Below are positions 8,701 through 16,107 of a stretch of DNA of 20,392 bases, one piece after another. The stretch is from Prevotellaceae bacterium UBA1743 (GTDB lineage: Bacteria > Bacteroidota > Bacteroidia > Bacteroidales > Bacteroidaceae): contig DCHV01000032.1 of assembly GCA_002314945.1 (NCBI GenBank), positions 1 through 20,392 of the forward strand, written 5' to 3'. Under the pieces are notes generated by a model that was not told the origin of the DNA, made no database searches, and worked only from the letters and a program-made list of their open reading frames with translations. The translations under genes and the position numbers were made by a program. The number at the start of each line of letters is the position of its first letter. Position 1 is the stretch's first letter.

Positions 8701-9416
8701 TCGGCCAGTGGGGACATGATGGACAAACAGAAGGTTATATGAAGGAGGACGCGATAGCATACGTCGGTACTCATCGTCATTCAAGTACGTCCGACGAACC
8801 ATACGTATTTACCTATATGTTCAAATACGGAATAGACCTTCCTGACGGTGCAGATAGGATTATATTACCCGACAATGATAAGATTGTCATCTTCTCCATG
8901 GTGGCTGTGAATGAAACACCCAGAGTGAAGAATGCAAGCGTTATGTTCAGTACAATGAATCGTCAGAATACCTTGACTGCAAAGGAGGTCATCTCTCGCA
9001 ACAACCTCATGAAGGAAGCAAAGATAGTAAAGTGTTCTGGTGAAGCGATGGATGACGAAACTGCAGACCTTACCATTGATGGTGATCTTGATAGCAAGTG
9101 GTGTGACACTAATAATGCTCCTAATTATGTAATATATGACCTCGGAGCCGAGAAGACTGTAAAGGCATGGCGTCTGGTAAATGCGGGTAAGGAAGGCGCA
9201 GGAGTAATCACACGTTGTTGTGAACTCCAATATCGTAATTCGGAAAATGAGGAATGGAAAACGCTTGACTTGGTAGATGGTAACACGAGGAATGATTTCA
9301 CCCGCAGGCTTTCAGCGACAAACGCCCGGTACATACGCCTTTATATCATCGGCCCTACTCAGGAAGTAGAGGAGGATGCAGCACGTATTTATGAGCTGGA
9401 GGTCTATGGAGAGTGA
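5781..9416 (+). CDS. GH38 alpha-mannosidase with C-terminal discoidin (F5/8 type C) domain, secreted
   Basis: This 1211-residue enzyme starts with a signal peptide (MIKKYVIALVVALVSISNAQ). The GH38 catalytic domain follows directly: SDAHLDTQWNW places zinc ligands H41 and D43, FLPDCFGFPY places the likely nucleophile and zinc ligand D154, and FHDDLTGTSIPDAY places the last zinc ligand H370. Central and C-terminal GH38 beta domains continue to roughly residue 900. From about residue 1075 a discoidin-like galactose-binding domain is seen (TIDGDLDSKWCD, YVIYDLGAEKTVKAWRL, ARYIRLYI). Family members hydrolyse alpha-linked mannose in N-glycans or mannans; the signal peptide and carbohydrate-binding module suggest attack on external glycans. 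It stands alone on this strand with its own promoter, and its stop is 9 bases from the convergent permease gene. No SusC/SusD genes flank it. Linkage specificity cannot be read from the sequence. Confidence 0.95.
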   Translation: MIKKYVIALVVALVSISNAQAQSTNEATPEKKTAYMVSDAHLDTQWNWTVQQTISHHIPKTLHRNLQLIRTYPDYIFNFEGAVKYAWMKEYYPLEYEEVKKYVENGQWHLTGTSWDASEVIVSSSESALRNTLLGQQFFRDEFGKESKDYFLPDCFGFPYNMPTIAKHCGVIGFSSQKLGWRYGKFYDTKVGEGKYPFTMGLWQGVDGSRIMMAHGFDYGCNFDEHDLSENMGIWEKMNQSPVGVGYHYYGTGDTGGSPDVSSVRSVMKGTKGNGPVKIISASSDQMYQDYLPYEKHPELPVFDGELYMDTHGVGCYTSQAAMKYYNRQNEHLADAAERSSVVAEWLGKKEYPTQTLTEIWRSVLVHQFHDDLTGTSIPDAYAFSWNDEIIAMKRFSDITTNAVSGVTEMLNTQVSGTPIVLFNPEGFVQKTVADITLDKMKGNYTVTDEKGRKVPSQVVTDSRGKKHLLVNAEVPSTGFAVYSVKETSQSQPIVEKDVNTLENSIYKLTFDENGNLSSILDKRYGKELVEQGKAIGLLAFTECQSKPWPAWEIYKSTLDGASVVLNENVSVKLIENGTVRKTVKVTKQYGETEINQYVRLYEGHLANRIDFYNEVDWKSYNTLLKCEFPLTVSSPFATYDLGLGSVDRCNNEDFKYEVYSHEWTDLTDKSGDYGVTIVNNGKYGWDKPSDNNIRLSLLWSPEVGGGYTYQAKQDFGYHEFTYSLIGHKGALDKGCAFEQSTQLNSPIRAFESSKHKGELGKTFSFLSCDNKAVSIRAFKKAEVSDEYVLRVYEQSGHDQKAKITFTTQIANAVAADGTEKTIDKVQYSDNVLDVDINGYGVRTYKLKFAGKKDVVAPISEPIELQWDKYCFTSNGIRNAAEFELGNSYAKELLPEEGLSVDDIHFNFQDFDGKNGYVCKGDTISLQAGKYNKVYFLAAATEDEQSGVIYVHDSANGKVLSAKEYAVSNYSGFIGQWGHDGQTEGYMKEDAIAYVGTHRHSSTSDEPYVFTYMFKYGIDLPDGADRIILPDNDKIVIFSMVAVNETPRVKNASVMFSTMNRQNTLTAKEVISRNNLMKEAKIVKCSGEAMDDETADLTIDGDLDSKWCDTNNAPNYVIYDLGAEKTVKAWRLVNAGKEGAGVITRCCELQYRNSENEEWKTLDLVDGNTRNDFTRRLSATNARYIRLYIIGPTQEVEEDAARIYELEVYGE

Positions 9417-9425
9417 ATAGGCTTT

Positions 9426-10169
9426 CTACACAAACATCATCGCAACAGATAGAATGGTGACTATCTGAATGAAATGATGAAAGGCTTTCTCGGGTAGAAT
9501 CCTGACGATACGGATTCCTAACCATGCGCCAAGCCCTATAGCAGGCAACATACACAAGTCTAATTCGAAGGTGTCCCATGTGATGTTGTCCCATACGAAA
9601 ATCTGTAGAGGTATTTTCAGCAGGTTGACCACTAAGAAGAACCAAGCATTGATGCCGATGTACTCCATCTTGCCTGTCCGACGTGAAAGTAGATATACGG
9701 ACATTACAGGACCAGCTGCATTTCCTATCATTGTGGTGAATCCGCCCAAAAGCCCGAATATACTCGCATACCACCATTTTTTCATCCATTTATTCTCTTT
9801 CCCGTATATCTCACTCCATAGCATCACGACCAATGCCAAGGCTAACGTCCATGCCATCAGTTGACGAAATCCACCTGTGGGTATCAACTTGTCCACTCCA
9901 ATGGCCACAAAGAAACCAAGAACAGCTGTAGGGAGAAGCTTGATGACCTCTTTCCAGTCGGCGATTCGCTTGTAGTAGGTTACAGCTACTACATCTGCCA
10001 TACATAACATGGGTAGAATGACACCAGTAGATTCTTTTGCTCCAAAAGCCATGGCCATATAGGGCACTATGATAAGCATTACTCCTTGTATGCCAGTTTT
10101 GGACATTCCAATGCATAGCGCTGTAATAGCGAGAATGACCCATTGAGCGATTGTGAGTGACTCGTACAT
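9426..10169 (-). CDS. TauE/SafE (TSUP) family permease
   Basis: This 247-residue polytopic membrane protein has about 7-8 hydrophobic segments. It has the family-typical first half: an N-terminal helix with GMSKTGIQG, then a loop with AFGAKESTGVILPMLCMADVVAV; the second half repeats the theme with GFTTMIGNAAGPVMSVYLL. TSUP proteins export or import sulfite, sulfonates, thiosulfate or small organosulfur and carboxylate anions; the substrate here is unknown. I choose the ATG at 10169 rather than the in-frame start at 10235, because the longer form adds 22 polar residues that lie inside the tamB coding region. The chosen start lies only 2 bases after the tamB stop, so it is probably co-transcribed with tamB and translated by coupling. 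No sulfur-metabolism gene is in the window to narrow the substrate. Confidence 0.9.
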   Translation of the reverse strand: MYESLTIAQWVILAITALCIGMSKTGIQGVMLIIVPYMAMAFGAKESTGVILPMLCMADVVAVTYYKRIADWKEVIKLLPTAVLGFFVAIGVDKLIPTGGFRQLMAWTLALALVVMLWSEIYGKENKWMKKWWYASIFGLLGGFTTMIGNAAGPVMSVYLLSRRTGKMEYIGINAWFFLVVNLLKIPLQIFVWDNITWDTFELDLCMLPAIGLGAWLGIRIVRILPEKAFHHFIQIVTILSVAMMFV

Positions 10170-10171
10170 GT

Positions 10172-13100
10172 TCACTTGTTCTTTTTTGCTGTTTTCTTCT
10201 TGCGATGGAATATTGAGTGGAAGATGTCTGTCCATCGGTTGAAATCTTTCTTGAACTGAATACCGATACCTTGTGTCGTTAGAGAGGATTGGATGAAGTA
10301 TCGGTCGTTTGTCTCGTTGTAAGCCTTGAGCGCTATTCCACCTCCCGGAGTGAGGAGATATTGCACATCAAAGTCACCTATGAAATTATTTGTAGAATAG
10401 TAACTCTCCCGATACCCGAAATTGCCATTGAGCAGTAGGCGGTTGTTTAGAAATTTTCCGCGTAAAATGCCTTCTACGTCAACATTGTCCCATCCCGTAT
10501 CTCCTGTACGCAGATTGGCTCCAAAAGACCATTTCTTGGAACCTACGGCATTAGACATTATTTGGTTGAACTGATTGCTGATGGTACTACTCAAGAGTGA
10601 ATTCATAGCCATGGTGCTCTGGTTGGTTCCTGACATATATTGAGTCTCGTAATTGTAGAATGTGCCGAAGCCTAAAAGATAGATGACCTGTAGGTTCCTT
10701 TCCTCGTCGGTGCTTACCATCGAATGTACCATCTTTTTTTCGTCTTCATTAGCATTGGGAAGGTCGAAGTCGAAGGTGACAGTTGGTGCGGAAACTTTTC
10801 CTGAAAGATTCATGATGCAATCGACACGGGTATTGGAAAAACCAAGTCCTGTGCCTGAAAGGTCATCGAGCGAGACATTAGGGATGGTGTAGGATGCTTT
10901 GAGATTGAGGGCGGCTTGCATGGGGTTTCCGCCGAATACGATGGTGCCATTGGGAAGGAATAGAAAATCCCTGTGTATCACATCTTGTATGGACATCTTA
11001 TACACACCATCTTCTACATTGTAGGTGCCATACATCTGAAATTTTCCTTTATTGTAATATTTGGCATTGAAATGTCCTGTGCCGTTGAGGCTGATATAGT
11101 CACCAGTACGTGCATCCATCATGACTTTCAACGTGGCATCCTCTGTTACATTCATATCAAAATTGAGACGTATATCGGTTGAATTCTTCTTTGTGTTTTT
11201 TGTCTTTAATGCCACGGATTCAATGGAAGATGTATCTTGTCGTGTCTCGAAAGAAATGAAACCTGCTTCGGTTATTGTGCCAGGATTGGATTTGCTATAT
11301 ACAAACGATGTGCCAGGATTAGTTGTTCCATTGACATCTACGTTGAAACTACCTGGTTGTCCGTATAGATGGACATCGCCTGTAGCGAAAATAGTTCCGT
11401 AGAAGGTCTGGTTGCCGAAATCGCGGAAATCATATCCAAGTAGGTTTTCGGGCTTGGCGTACAGATCGTAGCTCCAATGTCTCGTGTATCTATGCTTGAT
11501 GTTTCCATAAAGCGATGCTTTATGTTCTATTCGCTCAGGTGTGCCCTGTGTATCGTACAAAGTAGCCTGTGGCAAACTAATGACACCAGGGTTGATGATG
11601 ACGCTGTCGTTGGTGATCCGATAATCGACACCTAATGACTTCACATGAAAAGACGCGTTATCCACTTTGAGACGTCCTTCAAAATCCACGTTTTTCAAAG
11701 GACCAAATACTCGGAACCATCCACTTGTCTCACCTCTAAACTTTTCGAGGATATTGCCTATATATCCGTTCATGAAACCCATGTTAGTGTGATCGGCCTT
11801 AATTAAGAGGTCAATTCCGTTCTCTGGACCCTTCCCAGGTATGACGCGACCATTTACCGTAGTGTGTTGTTGTTTCTCTTGCTTGTCAATGTTTGCGTTG
11901 ATAGTTAACCCTTTTTCTTTCCAACTGAGACGGGCATATAATGCTCCCATGTCAGCCTTGTTGTATAAGAAGTTGGGTACGCGGATTGCTCCGTTTACTT
12001 GCGGATTACCAAATAAGGAATGTGCAGTAATCATTCCAGTCGCTTCACCCGCAAAATTGACGCTATGGAAGTTAACTATATTGAACAAATAAGATAGGTC
12101 GAGTCGTGCGATACTGATGCGTAGTGAATCTTGTGGATTATCTGATATGCAACCACGTATATCTGCATATCGATTGTCATCTCCAATGTGGATATTCTGC
12201 AGGTCAAGTTGCTTGTCGTGCCAGCGAATGGTGGCTGGACGTATGTTCCAAATCGTATCGTTGACGATGAGAGAGGTGGGACTGATACGTCCATGTATGG
12301 CATTGTTGCCAGACATATCCTGGTAGAATTCTCCTGTAATATTAATTTCGCCTGCCATTCTGGGGTTGAGTTGATTATCCCATTGTAAATTTGTCATTAC
12401 TCGGTCATTGCCTGCAAATAAATCCATTTTCATCTGTATGGGATGTTCTTTGATATACCTATTCAGTGAGATGGTGCTTTGTAGATATTGAAGTGATGTC
12501 TCAGTGTCCCATTGCAAATTGGCCAATCTTTCACCATACAATTGTAATTCAGGAATATGGCCATGGATGTTGACTAATCTCAAAGCACCATCCAAATGAC
12601 CTTGAAATTGTGCTGTTTGTGGTATTCTTAGGGGGATTCCAAGCAACCTCTTGGCATAGATGGTATCTTGAATGAGTAGGGTGATATCCATTTGTTCATC
12701 TATGAACTTTGTCGTGTCGGTAATGGGGAATACTCCTGGCAGGTATGAATGGAAAATTTGCTTTATCGTAGGGTATAGTTGCTTCCATCGGTAGTTTCCC
12801 CTTGCCTCCAATGCTAGAATGGGACTTTCTAAGGAAATAGAATTTCCTTCATCAGTGTAAGATGAACGTAGTATGATATCGGTCGGAGAAAGTTCTTCTT
12901 CTCCATTCCAAAGATTAATGTCACTTACTTTTATCGTCCCGTTCAAGTGTTCCCACCCTTTGCCTTGCATGTCCATTGTAAGATGGCCTGCAAATAACTC
13001 ATTCTCATATTTGGAAGTCAGATGAAGGTTGTGGGGGCTGAATCTTTCGAATTGTATATCACATAAAATCTTCTTGTATTGTTCACTTAGGTCTGTCTGA

Positions 13101-14614
13101 ACGGAAGCGTCGGCTCTAATATCCGCTTCGTCTACATGGACTTCTGCGCTTATTGCCTGATTTGTATTTGATGCCTCGAACTCAATGTTGTGGTAGGTGT
13201 GTCCCTTGTAAGCAAAATCGTGAAGGGCGCCAGAACAAGTCGTGGAGAAATTACCTGTCTCGTCATTCAAGAGGCCTTTTGCTTTGGCGGTTATTTGAGC
13301 TTCTCCAAGATCGCTTTGTTCTTTACCATCCACCAAATTACCCAACAAGATTTTCGGGCTGTTGAAACTCAGTTCAAATTGGTTGTCGTTCTGTAGCAGT
13401 CCGTCCAATTCTATGGTTCCTATCTGTGAATGGGCTTTTAGTAAAGCATTCTTCTCCTTTTTGCTCCAATACAATTTTCCTTGACATGTGGTTTTACCAA
13501 GCCGTTCCAGATATGGGGCACATTTCATAGATGACAATTCAAGGTTGCGAGTGAGAAATGTTTGTAAGTCTGTCCCACTTTCCAGCTTTATTACTTCAGC
13601 ACGCAAACAAGGATTGTCTTTTTCTAAATGGATTGAGCCTTGCATCTCTATCTGGATGTTGCGGTTAATGTCATAGCATTCCAAATGTTTGCATGTGATA
13701 TTCGCATCTTCGCCCTCCCACTCGGCTGATAGATGAATTGGTTCTTTAAAAGATCCTAATTTGGGAATTATCGCTTTTATATCACATGGAGTGAGTTTGA
13801 GGTCGAGGCTTCCGTAGAGACCTAATCCAGATAACCAATCATTCATGTCCTGTTTCCATGGAAAATCGGAATAGGCGGCTGAACAGTTTGGAATGTGCAT
13901 TTCCGAAAGGGGAAGTTCTAAATCAAATCCTGAGAGGGTACATGACTTTCTGCCTGCTGCAATAGATAAATTGAGATGCTTGAGTGACAATCCTGAACTT
14001 TCTTTGAAACTGAATCGCTTGATGGACGCGCTAACACTATCTGGTGTGAGGTGTTTGATACTTGCGCTGAGACTAAGGTCGGTGATATTGATGTGTGCAG
14101 GATCGAAAGTGTTAGAGTGGATGGGAAGATATCTTTTCTCGTAACGTAGGTTGCAACGTTTGATGAATAACGTGCCTAACTTGACATCAAATGATGTTTC
14201 TTTTTCTTTTTGAGGATGGCTGAAAGCATCCAGTAGGAATTGGAAATTGTATGGTTGTCCAGATTCGAGTTGATAGAATGATAGGTTCGCCCCATAAAGT
14301 TGTGCGTTGCTGAGGTGAATCTTCTTTCTGAAGAGTGGTAGCATCTCAACCTTTGCCGCCACCCTGGTTGCCTCAATCATTAGAACTTGCTCTTGATCGT
14401 AACATTCCAAATCATCTATTATAAGGCGAAAGGGGAATGCAAAACGAACGTTTCCTATAGATACTTTCGTCTGTAGCTTGTTTTCTAACTGCTCGGTAAT
14501 GAATTTCGTTACGTTGGTCCTAATGTACGGCACATTGAACAACATAATCAATAACAGGTACGTAGCAATAACGACACCTGCCGATCCGCATAATATGTAT
14601 TTTAAAGCTTTTAT
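10172..14614 (-). CDS. tamB: TamB: translocation/assembly module (DUF490), N-terminus uncertain
   Basis: A frame of more than 1459 codons encodes a large, beta-rich AsmA/TamB-type protein. The N-terminal part resembles AsmA (an anchor, then NVPYIRTNVTKFITEQLENK and the early repeat region). The C-terminal about 400 residues form the DUF490 domain, with glycine-rich repeating strands and a final segment rich in asparagine and aromatic residues. TamB spans the periplasm and works with a BamA-like TamA in outer-membrane protein insertion or lipid transport; TamA is not in the window. The first recognised start codon is TTG at 14551. However, the same frame continues upstream to 14617 and encodes KALKYILCGSAG followed by a hydrophobic stretch, the expected membrane anchor. 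There is no ATG, GTG or TTG before 14551, and the codon where Met would be expected (14612-14614) is ATA. I give the frame from that codon. TauE/SafE permease follows after 2 bases. Confidence 0.88.
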   Translation of the reverse strand: MKALKYILCGSAGVVIATYLLLIMLFNVPYIRTNVTKFITEQLENKLQTKVSIGNVRFAFPFRLIIDDLECYDQEQVLMIEATRVAAKVEMLPLFRKKIHLSNAQLYGANLSFYQLESGQPYNFQFLLDAFSHPQKEKETSFDVKLGTLFIKRCNLRYEKRYLPIHSNTFDPAHINITDLSLSASIKHLTPDSVSASIKRFSFKESSGLSLKHLNLSIAAGRKSCTLSGFDLELPLSEMHIPNCSAAYSDFPWKQDMNDWLSGLGLYGSLDLKLTPCDIKAIIPKLGSFKEPIHLSAEWEGEDANITCKHLECYDINRNIQIEMQGSIHLEKDNPCLRAEVIKLESGTDLQTFLTRNLELSSMKCAPYLERLGKTTCQGKLYWSKKEKNALLKAHSQIGTIELDGLLQNDNQFELSFNSPKILLGNLVDGKEQSDLGEAQITAKAKGLLNDETGNFSTTCSGALHDFAYKGHTYHNIEFEASNTNQAISAEVHVDEADIRADASVQTDLSEQYKKILCDIQFERFSPHNLHLTSKYENELFAGHLTMDMQGKGWEHLNGTIKVSDINLWNGEEELSPTDIILRSSYTDEGNSISLESPILALEARGNYRWKQLYPTIKQIFHSYLPGVFPITDTTKFIDEQMDITLLIQDTIYAKRLLGIPLRIPQTAQFQGHLDGALRLVNIHGHIPELQLYGERLANLQWDTETSLQYLQSTISLNRYIKEHPIQMKMDLFAGNDRVMTNLQWDNQLNPRMAGEINITGEFYQDMSGNNAIHGRISPTSLIVNDTIWNIRPATIRWHDKQLDLQNIHIGDDNRYADIRGCISDNPQDSLRISIARLDLSYLFNIVNFHSVNFAGEATGMITAHSLFGNPQVNGAIRVPNFLYNKADMGALYARLSWKEKGLTINANIDKQEKQQHTTVNGRVIPGKGPENGIDLLIKADHTNMGFMNGYIGNILEKFRGETSGWFRVFGPLKNVDFEGRLKVDNASFHVKSLGVDYRITNDSVIINPGVISLPQATLYDTQGTPERIEHKASLYGNIKHRYTRHWSYDLYAKPENLLGYDFRDFGNQTFYGTIFATGDVHLYGQPGSFNVDVNGTTNPGTSFVYSKSNPGTITEAGFISFETRQDTSSIESVALKTKNTKKNSTDIRLNFDMNVTEDATLKVMMDARTGDYISLNGTGHFNAKYYNKGKFQMYGTYNVEDGVYKMSIQDVIHRDFLFLPNGTIVFGGNPMQAALNLKASYTIPNVSLDDLSGTGLGFSNTRVDCIMNLSGKVSAPTVTFDFDLPNANEDEKKMVHSMVSTDEERNLQVIYLLGFGTFYNYETQYMSGTNQSTMAMNSLLSSTISNQFNQIMSNAVGSKKWSFGANLRTGDTGWDNVDVEGILRGKFLNNRLLLNGNFGYRESYYSTNNFIGDFDVQYLLTPGGGIALKAYNETNDRYFIQSSLTTQGIGIQFKKDFNRWTDIFHSIFHRKKKTAKKNK

Positions 14615-14649
14615 CCTTTACGTCTATTGTATCGGTGAAATCTCACCAT
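14611..14649 (-). pseudogene. Short basic leader frame, possibly the frameshifted N-terminus of tamB
   Basis: An ATG at 14649 opens 12 codons, MVRFHRYNRRKG, and stops at TAA (14611-14613), exactly where the tamB anchor frame begins one frame away. A basic segment like this just before a membrane helix would suit the cytoplasmic N-terminus of a signal-anchored TamB. Restoring one base near GG-ATA (14612-14616) would join it as ...RRKG-IKALKYIL... This could be a real single-base deletion, an assembly error, or chance. I cannot decide between these from one sequence. Confidence 0.35.
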
Positions 14650-14663
14650 TTCAGATTTTATGT

Positions 14664-14671
14664 CAAAAGTA
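14664..14671 (-). promoter_or_regulatory. Probable -7 promoter element for tamB
   Basis: On the minus strand TACTTTTG matches TAnnTTTG. It ends 14 bases before the ATG at 14649 and 49 bases before the ATA codon at 14614. No TTTG is seen at the usual -33 distance, so this is a partial promoter match only. Confidence 0.35.
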
Positions 14672-14715
14672 CGATTTTATTTTTGATAATAGACTATATT
14701 GTGCAAAAAAAATTG

Positions 14716-14723
14716 TAATTTTG
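14716..14723 (+). promoter_or_regulatory. Probable -7 promoter element for the nqr operon
   Basis: TAATTTTG matches the Bacteroidetes -7 consensus TAnnTTTG and lies 37 bases before the nqrA start codon. The nearest upstream TTTG (14682-14685) is 30 bases away, too far for the usual -33 element. The leader downstream is T-rich with no Shine-Dalgarno sequence. Confidence 0.45.
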
Positions 14724-14760
14724 CAACGTTTTTTTGAAACTTATCTTTTTAATTCAGTAT

Positions 14761-16092
14761 ATGGCAAAAGTAATCAAATTACGTAAAGGCCTCGATGTCA
14801 ACCTAAAAGGTAAAGCTATTCTGGAAACTACACAAGTGAAGTGTCCTGGTGAGTATGCACTCATACCAGATGATTTTACAGGTGTAAAGCCCAAGGTGGT
14901 GGTCAAAGAAGGTGATGCCGTGTTGGCCGGGGATGCGCTGTTTGTGGACAAACTGCATCCCGAAGTGAAGTTTGTTTCGCCCGTCAGTGGTACTGTATCC
15001 TTGGTCGAGCGTGGTGAACGTCGTAAGTTACTGAGCATTCGTGTTCAGGCATCTGAGACGCAAGAATATCGCGTGTTCGACCAAAAGGATGACGTAAAAG
15101 CTCTGTTGATGGAAAGTGGCTTGTTCGCTTTCTTCCGCCAGCGTCCATACGATGTGGTGGCCAACCCAGAAGACAAGCCTAAGGCTATCTTTGTAAGTGC
15201 TTTCAATAGTATGCCCCTGAGTCAGGATTTCGAGTATGCTCTGAAAGGGTACGAAACAGAATTTCAGGCAGGTATTTCAGCTTTGAGCAAGATTGCAAAG
15301 GTTTATCTTGGAGTAAACAACAAACAAACAAACCCCGCTCTAACCGTAGCTAAGGATTGTGAAGTAAACATTTTCGATGGTCCCGCACCAGCCGGAAACG
15401 TTGGCGTTCAGATAAATCATCTCTGTCCTATAAACAAGGGTGAGGTCGTGTGGACAATGGGTGCTGAGGCTGTTATCTTTGTGGGTACTCTAATGACAAC
15501 AGGCAAAGTGAATATGACACGTACTGTAGCCCTGGCTGGTAGTGAGGTAAAGAGTCCTTGTTACGCCAAGATGCTGGTGGGACAGAAATTAAATACTTTG
15601 TTGGAAGGTCAGATAGACAAGAGCAAGAGCTTACGTATCATCAATGGAAATGTGATGACAGGTGTCAAAACCAGCTCGGAAGGATTCTTGGGAGCATATA
15701 GTACTGAAATCAACGTAATTCCCGAAGGAGATCATGCTGACGAGTTCATGGGATGGATAGCTCCACGTTTCAATACATACAGTAGCCATCGGAGTTATTT
15801 CAGTTGGCTGTTGGGCAAGAAGAAGGAATATACTTTCGACGCCCGTATCAAGGGTGGTGAGCGCCACATGATTATGAGTGGTGAATACGACCGCGTGTTC
15901 CCTATGGACATCTTTGCTGGATATCTGGTAAAGGCTATAATAGTAGGAGATATTGATCGCCAAGAGGCTTTGGGAATCTATGAAGTTGCTCCCGAAGATT
16001 TTGCCATTGCCGAATTTGTTGATAGCAGTAAGTTGGAACTTCAGCGAATCGTCCGCGAAGGTCTTGATATCTTGCGAAAGGAAAATGCATAA
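14761..16092 (+). CDS. nqrA: Na+-translocating NADH:quinone oxidoreductase subunit A
   Basis: This 443-residue protein matches NqrA, the peripheral cytoplasmic subunit of Na+-NQR that has no flavin or iron-sulfur cofactor and is linked to quinone binding. It opens with KLRKGLDVNLKGKA and a biotinyl-lipoyl-like N-terminal region (VVVKEGDAVLAGDALFVDKL, then FVSPVSGTVSLVERGERRKL). These are features shared with RnfC/NqrA proteins. The middle and C-terminal parts contain the NqrA-typical HLCPINKGEVVWTMGAEAV and MGWIAPRFNTYSSHRSYFSWL. I chose the ATG at 14761; an in-frame TTG at 14734 would add nine residues outside the conserved start. It leads a six-gene operon and is transcribed away from tamB. 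Family and order leave little doubt. Confidence 0.97.
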   Translation: MAKVIKLRKGLDVNLKGKAILETTQVKCPGEYALIPDDFTGVKPKVVVKEGDAVLAGDALFVDKLHPEVKFVSPVSGTVSLVERGERRKLLSIRVQASETQEYRVFDQKDDVKALLMESGLFAFFRQRPYDVVANPEDKPKAIFVSAFNSMPLSQDFEYALKGYETEFQAGISALSKIAKVYLGVNNKQTNPALTVAKDCEVNIFDGPAPAGNVGVQINHLCPINKGEVVWTMGAEAVIFVGTLMTTGKVNMTRTVALAGSEVKSPCYAKMLVGQKLNTLLEGQIDKSKSLRIINGNVMTGVKTSSEGFLGAYSTEINVIPEGDHADEFMGWIAPRFNTYSSHRSYFSWLLGKKKEYTFDARIKGGERHMIMSGEYDRVFPMDIFAGYLVKAIIVGDIDRQEALGIYEVAPEDFAIAEFVDSSKLELQRIVREGLDILRKENA

Positions 16093-16107
16093 TACCTATA
16101 TAATAAT

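Noticed and set aside
1..9416. Possible polysaccharide utilization locus uniting GH51 and GH38
   Set aside because: No SusC/SusD pair, no hybrid two-component regulator or ECF sigma factor, and the two hydrolases are divergently transcribed from different promoters.
9446..9467. Perfect 7-base inverted repeat (CAGATAG / CTATCTG, 8-base loop) 29 bases after the GH38 stop, possible terminator
   Set aside because: No T-run follows on the plus strand, the stem is AT-rich and it lies inside the end of the permease coding sequence; chance is likely. The 9-base convergent gap leaves no room for a classical terminator.
10170..10235. Longer start for the TauE/SafE permease (22 extra residues)
   Set aside because: The extension is polar, lies within tamB and precedes a natural N-terminal membrane helix that begins at the 10169 start.
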